A stretch of 19,532 bases of DNA from NCBI GenBank assembly GCA_011057175.1, contig DSBZ01000014.1:1-19532 (forward strand), in the 5' to 3' direction. Shown piece after piece: positions 12,865-19,532 of the stretch (positions are counted from its first letter, which is position 1; the number at the start of each line of letters is the position of its first letter). The stretch is from Candidatus Acetothermia bacterium. GTDB lineage: Bacteria; Bipolaricaulota; Bipolaricaulia; Bipolaricaulales; Bipolaricaulaceae. The notes under the pieces are model-generated. The model did no database searches and was not told the origin of the DNA. It worked only from the letters and a program-made list of their open reading frames with translations. Made by a program: the position numbers and the translations under genes.

Positions 12865-14397
12865 CTACGGGACCAAATCCACGTCGTGGAGGTTGATCCG
12901 GCTGTCCGGACTCGGCTGCCAGCCGCGCACGCGCCGGTTCACCCCGTACGACTCCTGGGCCACCCACAGAAACGCCATCGGCGCGTCGTGGTAGATCACG
13001 TCTTGGGCGATGTGGTACGCCACCCGGCGGACCTCAGGATCTACGGTCACCCGCTCCGCAAGGTGAATCAGGCTTTCGAGGACACGGCTCGAGTACCCGC
13101 TGAAGTTGCCGCGCTCCTTGGTCACGAGCTTGGGGATCATGATGTCGTTCGGCTCGAGGGTCGAGTTCCCCCAATCCCCGAGGTGCATCATCCGCCGGCC
13201 GGCAAGCAGCTCAGCCTGGAGGAGTCCCCACTCCCACACCTGGACCTTGGCGTCGATCCCCACGTCGCGCAGCATCTCGGCGATGACCAGGGCCACATCC
13301 TGGAAGTGGGCCTGGCAGTCGAGGGTCACGCTGAACCCCGCGCCGTACCCCGCCGCGGCGAGGAGCGCCCGCGCCTTGTCAGGATCGTACCCATAGGGCG
13401 TCAGCGGCGCGTAGAACGGCGAGTCGGGTGACATGATCGTGGGAATCGGTGTGGCCAGCCCGCCGAGCACGAACTCGACGATCCGGTCCACGTCGATCGC
13501 GTAGTTCACCGCCCGGCGCACCCGCACGTCGTCGAACGGGGGCCGGTTGACGTTCATCTCCACAAACGCACTGCGCGTGCCGCGAACGCTCATCACCGTC
13601 AGGTTCGGATCGGCCTCGACCTCGGGGATGAGGTCCACCGGGATGCGCGTCGCGATGTGAATGTCGCCCGCCCGCAGGGCAGCGATCCGGGTCGAAGTCT
13701 CGGGCAGCACGCGGAAGATGACCCGGTCCACCACCGCCGGTCCCACCGGCGGGATGTCCGGAGACCCTCCGTAGTAGGCATCGTAGCGCTCCATCACCAC
13801 TTGCTGCCCCTTATCCCACCGCACGAACCGGAACGGGCCCGTGCCCATCGGCCGCTCCGCAACCTGAGCGTCGCCTACTGCCTCCACGTAGTGCTGCGCC
13901 GCGATCAGCGTGTGGGGGAGGAACGACGGCAGCGCGGCAAACGGAACCGCGGTGATCAGCTTGACCGTCAGACGGTCCACGGCCACGGCGTCCGTCACCG
14001 GGTCGAGCAAGCCCTTCCGGGGGGAAGTGAGCCCTGCAATCCGGCCCTCCTTCACCGTCCGCTCGACCGTGAACACGACGTCATCCGCGGTGAACGGCGT
14101 CCCGTCGTGCCACGTCACGCCGTCCCTCAGGTAGAACACCCACTCCGTGTCCGAGGACCGTTCCCAGGACACAGCAAGCTCAGGAACGATCCGCCCATCC
14201 GGCGCACGCGTCACCAGGCCATCGAACATGTTGCGAAGGATGGTCTCGGTCTCCCGATGCCGGAAGTCGTGCGGATCCATCGTGAGCGCATCGGCCTCGA
14301 TGCCCACCACGAGCGTTTTGACTGCCTGACCTGTACTCACCAGGGGAAGCGCAACTGTAGCCCCTATCAACAAGCACAAAGCTGTTGTTTTCTTCAT
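12865..14397 (-). CDS. dppA: extracellular solute-binding protein family 5, dipeptide/oligopeptide type
   Basis: This 510-residue SBP_bac_5 protein has the usual length. A Sec signal peptide (MKK, hydrophobic core about 4-20, likely cleavage near STGQA at 21-25) is followed by the mature start KTLVVGIEADALTMDPHD. The family block ELAVSWERSSDTEWVFYLRDG leads into VTWHDGTPFTADDVVF, then GTGPFRFVRWDKGQ, and VRRAVNYAIDVDRIV in the second lobe. There is no lipobox cysteine: the only early cysteine is inside the hydrophobic core, so the protein should be free in the periplasm, as in diderms. It captures a peptide-like ligand for the permeases downstream. Strong Shine-Dalgarno AAGGAGGGAG lies before the ATG. 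A -10-like TACCCT (14419 down to 14414) is a weak promoter candidate. Confidence 0.93.
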   Translation of the reverse strand: MKKTTALCLLIGATVALPLVSTGQAVKTLVVGIEADALTMDPHDFRHRETETILRNMFDGLVTRAPDGRIVPELAVSWERSSDTEWVFYLRDGVTWHDGTPFTADDVVFTVERTVKEGRIAGLTSPRKGLLDPVTDAVAVDRLTVKLITAVPFAALPSFLPHTLIAAQHYVEAVGDAQVAERPMGTGPFRFVRWDKGQQVVMERYDAYYGGSPDIPPVGPAVVDRVIFRVLPETSTRIAALRAGDIHIATRIPVDLIPEVEADPNLTVMSVRGTRSAFVEMNVNRPPFDDVRVRRAVNYAIDVDRIVEFVLGGLATPIPTIMSPDSPFYAPLTPYGYDPDKARALLAAAGYGAGFSVTLDCQAHFQDVALVIAEMLRDVGIDAKVQVWEWGLLQAELLAGRRMMHLGDWGNSTLEPNDIMIPKLVTKERGNFSGYSSRVLESLIHLAERVTVDPEVRRVAYHIAQDVIYHDAPMAFLWVAQESYGVNRRVRGWQPSPDSRINLHDVDLVP

Positions 14398-14400
14398 CTC

Positions 14401-14475
14401 TCCCTCCTTGCGTTAGGGTAAGGAATGGCGATTGCATCAGGGGGGAGTCCGTGTCCGTCTCACCTCCCTTGCGTT
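14401..14475 (-). repeat. imperfect direct repeat in the dppA leader, containing the Shine-Dalgarno
   Basis: On the minus strand AACGCAAGG occurs twice, at 14414 down to 14406 and 14475 down to 14467, offset by 61 bases. It is followed by purine-rich AGGGAGAGA and GAGGTGAGA respectively (3 mismatches in 18 aligned bases). The proximal copy contains the dppA ribosome-binding site. The distal copy also looks like a Shine-Dalgarno but no clear gene follows it. It may be a duplicated leader or a binding site. The 173 bases between dppA and the DUF3467 gene hold nothing else I can name. Confidence 0.4.
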
Positions 14476-14570
14476 GGGATGGCCGCCGCATCCAGCATAG
14501 CGGTCGACCTCTCCCTCCGCAAGGGGCGGCCGCAGGGCTACCAGCAGAGGCTTGCTCCCCGGGGCCGGGA

Positions 14571-14852
14571 TCAGGAGAGCTTCGGCGGGATGACGATCTT
14601 CCCGAGGTTTTTCTCGTACTTATCGATGTTCTCCCCGATCGCCTCGTGCAGCCTCTTCATGTGGCGAGGGGAGAGGATCACGCGCGACACGAGGATCGCC
14701 TGTCCCCGTTCCCTCGTCTGGGCCTGGGGATCAACGAGGAGGAAGTCGATGAAGAACTCGTCCGGCTGATGGGAGATCACGGCGAGGTTCGCGTAAACAC
14801 CTTTCCGCGTCTCCATCTCGGCTCCGACCTGCATCTCTCGTTCTGCGGCCAT
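14571..14852 (-). CDS. DUF3467 family protein
   Basis: This 93-residue soluble protein matches the DUF3467 pattern: YANLAVISHQPDEFFIDFLL (20-39), then a variable acidic section, then SRVILSPRHMKRLHEAIGEN (56-75) and IDKYEKNLGKI. DUF3467 proteins are small and widespread in bacteria and archaea. I know of no established biochemical function. GGAGG lies 4 bases before ATG 14852, supporting this start over the internal methionines at residues 7 and 13. It stands alone on the minus strand, divergent from the ABC exporter across 98 bases and ahead of dppA with a 173-base gap, so it may be co-transcribed with the importer or be monocistronic. Confidence 0.87.
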   Translation of the reverse strand: MAAEREMQVGAEMETRKGVYANLAVISHQPDEFFIDFLLVDPQAQTRERGQAILVSRVILSPRHMKRLHEAIGENIDKYEKNLGKIVIPPKLS

Positions 14853-14912
14853 AGCACCTCCACGATCATCGTAGCCATCGCGGCCGGGATGATCAACTGC
14901 ACATCCCGCCGC

Positions 14913-14940
14913 TTGGCCTGCGGAAGGGATTTCGTATAAT
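14913..14940 (+). promoter_or_regulatory. ABC exporter promoter, predicted leaderless
   Basis: TTGGCC (14913-14918, 4 of 6 to the -35 consensus) is followed after 16 bases by a perfect TATAAT (14935-14940), which ends 10 bases before ATG 14951. The 10 bases between are C-rich with no Shine-Dalgarno. On the minus strand GATTAT (14941 down to 14936) is a possible divergent -10 for the DUF3467 gene, at 4 of 6. Confidence 0.65.
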
Positions 14941-14950
14941 CCCGCTCCCC

Positions 14951-16666
14951 ATGCGCGGCATCCTCCGAGAGCTGTGGCGGTACCGGTGGCGCCTGCTCAC
15001 AGGCGTCCTCGCTTTGTTCGTGGTCGATGCCCTCCAGCTCATCGCCCCGCTCATCGTGCGGAGCGCAGTGAACGACCTCGTCGCCGGAACCGGGGCGAGC
15101 CTCGTCCGCTACGCCCTTTACCTCGTCGGGATCGCCGTCGTCGTGTTCGGGTTCCGGTTCGCCTGGCGGATCCTCCTCTTCGGTGCCGGGCGGCTCATCG
15201 AACGGGACATGCGCAGCCGCCTCTACGCCCATCTCCTCACTCTCTCCCCCGCCTACTACGTCGAGCGCTCCACCGGCGACTTGATGGCCCACGCCACGAA
15301 CGACCTCGAGGCCGTCCGCCGCTCATGCAGCATGGGCGTCCTCATGGCCTCCGACGCGGTAATCATGATCTCATTCTCTCTCGTGGCGACGGTCGGGATC
15401 TCGCCGCTCCTCACCCTGTACGCGTTCATCCCGCTTCCGTTCATCACCCTCGCCGTGATGGGGTTTGGCCGCCTCATCCACCGCCGGTTCGAGCGGGCCC
15501 AGGCCGCCTTCTCCGCCCTCACCGAACGGGTGCGGGAGGCCCTGTCCGGGATCCGGGTCCTCAGGGCGTTCGCCCGGGAGGGGGGGATCGAGGGGGCCTT
15601 CGCCGTCACCAATCGCGAGAATGTGGACGCGAACCTTGCCCTCACGCGGGCGTGGGGCGTGTTCGAGCCGATGGTCGGGCTACTGGCGGGCCTCGGGACG
15701 GCGATCGTCGTCTGGTTCGGAGGGAGGGGCGTCCTCGGCGGCACGCTGAGCCTGGGGGACCTCGTGGCGTTCACGAGCTACCTCGGGATGATGGTGTGGC
15801 CAATGATGGCGATCGGCTGGATCGTGAACACGCTGCAACAGGGGGCAGCATCCATGAAACGGCTGGACAGGATCTTCGCCGAGCAGCCGGACATCACGAG
15901 CCCGGCGGCCCCCCACCCGCTGCCCCCCTCGCGGCGGATCGAGTTTCGCGATCTCACATTCTCCTACCCCGGGACGGATCGCCCCGCGCTGCGGGACGTG
16001 AACTTGGTCGTTGAGGAGGGGATGACACTGGGGATCGTCGGCCTCACCGGATCGGGCAAGTCGACCCTCGTCCGGCTCCTGCCGCGCCTCTACGACCCGC
16101 CGCCGGGGACGGTGTTCCTCGGCGGGGTCGACATCCGCCGGCTTGACCTCGCGGAGCTGCGCGGGCAGGTCGGGATGGTCCCCCAGGACGTGTTCCTCTT
16201 CTCGGCCTCGGTGCGGGAGAACATCGCCTATGGCCGTCCCGAGGCGAGCGAGGACGAGGTCCGTGAAGCGGCGCGTCTCGCCGGCCTGGCCGAGGAGATC
16301 GCGTCGTTTCCCGACGGCCTGGACACGCTGGTGGGCGAGCGGGGGGTGACCCTGTCCGGCGGCCAACGCCAACGGGTCGGGATCGCCCGGGCCCTCCTCC
16401 TCGACGCGCCGATCCTCATCCTCGATGACGTCCTGTCCGCGGTGGACGCCCAAGTCGAGGAGGCGATCCTTGGCCACCTGCAGGGTGTCCTGCGGCGACG
16501 AACGGCGATCGTCGTCTCCCACCGCATCACCGCGGTTCGCAAGGCAGACCAGATCATCGTCCTCGACGGGGGGCGGATCGTCGAAGAGGGCGACCACAGC
16601 CGCCTCGTACGCCAGGGCGGGCTCTACGCGCGGCTGAACGAACTCCAGCAGGCTCTCGTGCGATGA
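14951..16666 (+). CDS. ABC exporter subunit with degenerate catalytic glutamate (TM287-like half of a heterodimer)
   Basis: This 571-residue half-transporter has a six-helix membrane domain (about 12-300) followed by an ATPase domain (about 330-571). Walker A is GLTGSGKST (364-372), Q-loop Q412, signature LSGGQRQR (468-475), Walker B ILILDD (488-493) and H-loop H524. The catalytic glutamate after Walker B is aspartate (D493), while the signature is canonical. This combination marks the degenerate-site subunit of heterodimeric exporters such as TM287/288, BmrCD and TmrAB. The partner follows directly, overlapping as ATGA. Such exporters move lipids, drugs or peptides out of the inner membrane; the substrate here is unknown. 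A TATAAT 10 bases before ATG and the lack of a Shine-Dalgarno predict leaderless initiation. Confidence 0.95.
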   Translation: MRGILRELWRYRWRLLTGVLALFVVDALQLIAPLIVRSAVNDLVAGTGASLVRYALYLVGIAVVVFGFRFAWRILLFGAGRLIERDMRSRLYAHLLTLSPAYYVERSTGDLMAHATNDLEAVRRSCSMGVLMASDAVIMISFSLVATVGISPLLTLYAFIPLPFITLAVMGFGRLIHRRFERAQAAFSALTERVREALSGIRVLRAFAREGGIEGAFAVTNRENVDANLALTRAWGVFEPMVGLLAGLGTAIVVWFGGRGVLGGTLSLGDLVAFTSYLGMMVWPMMAIGWIVNTLQQGAASMKRLDRIFAEQPDITSPAAPHPLPPSRRIEFRDLTFSYPGTDRPALRDVNLVVEEGMTLGIVGLTGSGKSTLVRLLPRLYDPPPGTVFLGGVDIRRLDLAELRGQVGMVPQDVFLFSASVRENIAYGRPEASEDEVREAARLAGLAEEIASFPDGLDTLVGERGVTLSGGQRQRVGIARALLLDAPILILDDVLSAVDAQVEEAILGHLQGVLRRRTAIVVSHRITAVRKADQIIVLDGGRIVEEGDHSRLVRQGGLYARLNELQQALVR

Positions 16667-18741
16667 ACGGACGCCACCACGGCTACGAGGACGAGCAGCT
16701 CGGCAAGGCGCTGGACTTCCGGCTTCTCCGGCGGGTGGTCCGCTTCGCCCGACCGTACCGGCTCCTGTTCGTGCTGGCGTTCCTCCTCGCCGGGGGGATC
16801 ACGGTCATCGAGCTCGCACTGCCCTACCTCGTGAAGACGGCGGTCGACTCCGTTCTCGTCCTGCCGTGGATCGAGGTGCGGGCCGATGTTCCCCCGGTGG
16901 AAGGGGCTCTCCCCTACGACCCCGGGACGTTCCTCGTCAACGAGCAGACCCTCGCCGACCCCGTGCGCCAGGCGCTCGAGGAGGAAGGACGGGTCCTCCG
17001 CCGGTTCCTCGTCGTCCCTGCCGACGTGGCGGCGGCCGAGCTCGTGGCCCGCTACTCGCATCTCTTCCGGCTCACCCCCGTGGGGTACGCCGCCCCCGAG
17101 GAGGCGCTGCAGGACATCCCGAGCCTGGATCTCCTTCGCCTGCGGGCCTCCGCCGTTGAACTCCTGGGGTTTCTCGCCCTCGCCTATGTGGGGTTCCTCG
17201 TGGTGCGGTTCCTCCTCACCTACGGTCAGGTGTACACGATCCAGTACGCAGGGCAGAAGATCCTCTACGACATGCGGCGGGCAGTGTTCGGGAACCTGTT
17301 GCTCCTTCCGATGAGCTACCTCGATCGGCAACCGGTGGGGCGGCTCGTGACGCGGGCCACGAACGACGTCGCCGCGATCAACGTGATGTTCACCCAGGTC
17401 CTCGTCCGGCTCCTACGGGACCTCCTCATCATCGCAGGGGTCCTGGGGGTCATGTTCCACCTCAACGTCCGGCTGACCCTGATCCTGCTTGCGTTCACCC
17501 CGTTCATCCTCGTGCTCGCGTTCTGGTTCCGCAAGCGCGCCCGGGAGGCCTACAGCGCGGCGCGGCGGGTCCTGGCGCGGATCAACGCGTACATCGCCGA
17601 GTCCCTGTCCGGGATGGAGATCATCCAGCTCTTCCGCCAGGAGGAACGGAGCCGCCAGGCGTTTGCGGACATCAACCGAAGATTCTTCCGGGCCCAGATG
17701 CGCTCGATCACCGTATACGGCGTGTTCGGGCCGGTGATCTCGGTGATGCAGAACATCGCTCTCGCCCTCCTAATCTGGTACGGCGGCCGCGGGGTCCTGG
17801 CCGGGGCCTTCACCCTCGGGGCGCTCGTCGCGTTCACGAGCTACATCCGGATGCTGTTCCAACCGATGGTCAACCTCTCCGAACAGTACAACATCCTCCA
17901 GGCGGCGATGGTCGCCGCAGAACGGATCTTTGCGATCCTCGACGAGAAGCCTGAGCCGACGGGCACGCGCACGATCCCCATCCTCCACGGGGAGCTGGAG
18001 TTTCGAGACGTTTGGTTTGCGTACAACGACGAAGAGTGGGTCCTCCAGAATGTGTCGTTCCACGTCGCCCCCGGGGAGCGGGTGGCGATCGTGGGTCCGA
18101 CCGGGTCCGGGAAGACGACGATCGTCGGCCTCGCCCTAGGGTTCTACCGTCCCCAGAAGGGGGCGATCCTCGTGGACGGGGTCGACCTCGCCGAGCTCGA
18201 CCTCCAGGACTACCGGCGGAAGCTGGCCCTTGTGCCCCAGGAGGTGTTCCTCTTCTCCGGGGACGTGGCGGAGAACATCCGGATGTGGGACGGGGTCGTC
18301 CCCTCCGAGGCCGCCGAAGGAGCGGCGAAGGCGGTTGGGGTCCACGATCACCTTGCCCGCCTCCCCGAGGGGTACCGAACCCAGGTCAAGGAGCGGGGGG
18401 TGCGGCTCTCCGTCGGGGAGCGGCAGCTCCTGTCGCTGGCGAGGGCGGTGGCCGCGGACCCCAAGTTCATCGTCCTCGACGAGGCGACGGCGAACATCGA
18501 CTCCCAGACCGAGGCCCAGGTCCAGGAGGCGCTGGAGCGGGTCATGGCGGGGAGGACGGCGATCGCGATTGCCCACCGGCTGTCCACGATCCGCAATGTG
18601 GATCGGGTGCTCGTGATTCACGAGGGGAAGCTGGTCGAAGAGGGCCCGGTGGAGGCGCTCCTGGCACGCAAGGGCCTGTTCTGGGCCCTGTGGCAGCTTC
18701 AGTTCGCGTCCGGCGAGTCCCCGTCGCCGGCCGCGGGGTGA
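16663..18741 (+). CDS. ABC exporter subunit with intact catalytic glutamate and large first external loop (TM288-like)
   Basis: This 692-residue half-transporter is about 90-100 residues longer than usual. The first membrane helix (about 33-53) and second (about 165-187) are separated by a hydrophilic stretch of about 100 residues (about 62-162) that should lie outside the inner membrane, where other exporters have a short loop. The ATPase domain is complete: Walker A GPTGSGKTT (478-486), Q526, signature LSVGERQLL (582-590), Walker B FIVLDE (602-607) with catalytic E607, and H638. The signature departs from LSGGQ. This is the mirror of the partner's defect and leaves one consensus and one degenerate ATP site, as in TM287/288. 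The start overlaps the partner's stop (ATGA). The 3' end overlaps the convergent trehalose gene by 43 bases. Confidence 0.95.
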   Translation: MNGRHHGYEDEQLGKALDFRLLRRVVRFARPYRLLFVLAFLLAGGITVIELALPYLVKTAVDSVLVLPWIEVRADVPPVEGALPYDPGTFLVNEQTLADPVRQALEEEGRVLRRFLVVPADVAAAELVARYSHLFRLTPVGYAAPEEALQDIPSLDLLRLRASAVELLGFLALAYVGFLVVRFLLTYGQVYTIQYAGQKILYDMRRAVFGNLLLLPMSYLDRQPVGRLVTRATNDVAAINVMFTQVLVRLLRDLLIIAGVLGVMFHLNVRLTLILLAFTPFILVLAFWFRKRAREAYSAARRVLARINAYIAESLSGMEIIQLFRQEERSRQAFADINRRFFRAQMRSITVYGVFGPVISVMQNIALALLIWYGGRGVLAGAFTLGALVAFTSYIRMLFQPMVNLSEQYNILQAAMVAAERIFAILDEKPEPTGTRTIPILHGELEFRDVWFAYNDEEWVLQNVSFHVAPGERVAIVGPTGSGKTTIVGLALGFYRPQKGAILVDGVDLAELDLQDYRRKLALVPQEVFLFSGDVAENIRMWDGVVPSEAAEGAAKAVGVHDHLARLPEGYRTQVKERGVRLSVGERQLLSLARAVAADPKFIVLDEATANIDSQTEAQVQEALERVMAGRTAIAIAHRLSTIRNVDRVLVIHEGKLVEEGPVEALLARKGLFWALWQLQFASGESPSPAAG

Positions 18742-19532
18742 GGCCCCCCCTCCCCCAGTTCCGCGAGGAGCTCCCGCAGCTCGTCTGGCCCCGCGAGGCG
18801 GTGGCGGGCCCGGGTGGGGCCGGTCCCAACCTTGATCGAGTGGGCCTGGGGGGGCAACGCGGCGAACATGTCCTCGTCCGTGCGGTCGTCGCCCGCGGCG
18901 AGGATGAACCCCCACTCCCGGTCCAGCCACCGTCCCACCGCCTGGCCCTTGTGGCAGGAGCCGGCCTTCACCTCCACCACGTGATCCCCTTCCACGACCT
19001 GGAGGTCGAGGTGCGCGGTGAGGTTGACGAGGACGTGCCTCAGTTCCGGGGCCCGCAGCCGCCACGCCGCGGGCTCCGCGCGGCGGAAGTGCCATACGAA
19101 CGAGAACTCCTTTTCCTCGACCGACGACCCGGGCGTCCGATGCACGTACCGGTCGAGGATCGGCCTCACCCGGTCCTTCCACGTCCCATCGCGGGAGAGC
19201 ATCGGTTGCCACGCCCCGCCGCGGGTACGGATCCACGCCCCGTGCTCGGCGACGAGGGCCACGTCGAGGTCCCCCAGCCACGCCGTGAGCGTGTCCCGGT
19301 CCCGACCGCTCACGACGACGACTTCGTTCCGCCGGTCGGCGGCGAGGCGGGCGACGACCTCGATCGCCCCCCGATCGGGGCGCGCCTGGCCCGGGGTCGG
19401 GGCGAGGTGGACGAGGGTCCCATCGTAATCGAGGAGCAGGAGCCGCTGCGCCGCCGCGCGGTACGCGGCCACGAGCGCGGCCCGTTCCGCCCCCGTCATG
19501 GGGCGAGGGGTGGACGGGGCGCGGTGGGGGCC
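18699..19532 (-). CDS. otsB: trehalose-6-phosphate phosphatase domain, probably the C-terminal part of a bifunctional synthase/phosphatase; cut by window edge
   Basis: This haloacid-dehalogenase phosphatase converts trehalose-6-phosphate to trehalose. Numbering from the internal ATG at 19499, it has LLLLDYDGTLV (20-30) with nucleophile D24 and D26, VVVSGRDRDTL (61-71), AEHGAWI (84-90), EVKAGSCHKGQAV (176-188) with K184, and GDDRTDEDMF (203-212). The GRDR, AEHG and VKAG blocks are diagnostic for trehalose phosphatases. The frame stays open from 19499 to the window edge (11 more codons, proline-rich), and no Shine-Dalgarno precedes 19499. The segment ERAALVAAYRAA before the DYDGTL motif resembles the linker helix of TPS-TPP fusion proteins, so the true start is probably off-window in a synthase domain. 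If not fused, 19499 is the start (266 residues). It overlaps the ABC exporter 3' end by 43 bases. Confidence 0.88.
   Translation of the reverse strand, partial: GPHRAPSTPRPMTGAERAALVAAYRAAAQRLLLLDYDGTLVHLAPTPGQARPDRGAIEVVARLAADRRNEVVVVSGRDRDTLTAWLGDLDVALVAEHGAWIRTRGGAWQPMLSRDGTWKDRVRPILDRYVHRTPGSSVEEKEFSFVWHFRRAEPAAWRLRAPELRHVLVNLTAHLDLQVVEGDHVVEVKAGSCHKGQAVGRWLDREWGFILAAGDDRTDEDMFAALPPQAHSIKVGTGPTRARHRLAGPDELRELLAELGEGGPHPAAGDGDSPDAN

Noticed and set aside
11846..12967. 373-codon minus-strand frame opposite-phase to the DppB-like permease
   Set aside because: Out-of-phase shadow of a clear membrane permease; no hydrophobic segments or motifs.
18136..19281. 381-codon minus-strand frame crossing the exporter end and the trehalose phosphatase
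   Set aside because: It is out of frame with the conserved phosphatase motifs and antisense to the ATPase domain; low-complexity translation.
1..19532. tRNA genes, CRISPR arrays, transposase genes, phage or defence modules
   Set aside because: I looked on both strands by eye and found no tRNA arms, regularly spaced repeats, transposase or integrase motifs, or defence-family domains. A dedicated RNA search would be more sensitive.

Overview
This is a gene-dense, GC-rich bacterial window with at least 18 protein-coding loci on both strands. Intergenic gaps are short, and I see no tRNA, rRNA, CRISPR array or insertion sequence. A periplasmic-type peptide-binding protein without a lipobox, a probable outer-membrane or periplasmic beta-rich protein and an exported lipocalin suggest a diderm. 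The TM287/288-like heterodimeric ABC exporter, bacterial PolX and a DUF6485 protein fit thermophilic or anaerobic deep-branching bacteria. A candidate phylum such as Bipolaricaulota/Acetothermia is possible, but that is an impression and not shown by the sequence.

Layout. From 1 to 835 (minus) is the N-terminal part of an M24 aminopeptidase that runs off the left edge. It is divergent from pheS (947-1948, plus), which has no pheT beside it. From 2100 to 2872 (minus) is a nucleotidyltransferase-type gene broken by a one-base frameshift. A plus-strand pair follows: lipocalin and free methionine-(R)-sulfoxide reductase (3033-4077). Then comes an exported beta-rich protein of unknown function with a clear promoter and Shine-Dalgarno (4168-5271). 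A minus-strand operon (8249 down to 5353) encodes a DUF6485 protein, the PolX repair polymerase, an iron-sulfur-flavoprotein-like reductase and a C-terminal remnant of a class II glutamine amidotransferase. Divergent from it is a plus-strand operon: alkaline-phosphatase-superfamily phosphodiesterase, cupin and mnmA (8299-10939). The minus strand then carries a dipeptide-type ABC importer (binding protein, permease B, permease C; 14397 down to 10928) without ATPase genes, and a DUF3467 gene (14571-14852). The right end has a heterodimeric ABC exporter (14951-18741) and, convergent to it, a trehalose-6-phosphate phosphatase domain (18699-19532) that stays open to the right edge. That domain is probably the C-terminal half of a bifunctional trehalose synthase/phosphatase.

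The most informative pattern is in expression signals. Three plus-strand genes that head transcription units (pheS, the phosphodiesterase, ABC exporter subunit 1) have a perfect TATAAT only 9-10 bases before ATG and no Shine-Dalgarno, which predicts leaderless mRNAs. In each case the divergent minus-strand partner has a Shine-Dalgarno. Overlapping stop/start codons (ATGA) couple genes inside operons, and two convergent gene pairs overlap at their 3' ends. No obvious new defence or mobile system is present. The best candidates for new biology are the leaderless/divergent promoter architecture, the large extracytoplasmic insertion in the second ABC exporter subunit, and the amidotransferase remnant in frame behind the flavoprotein.
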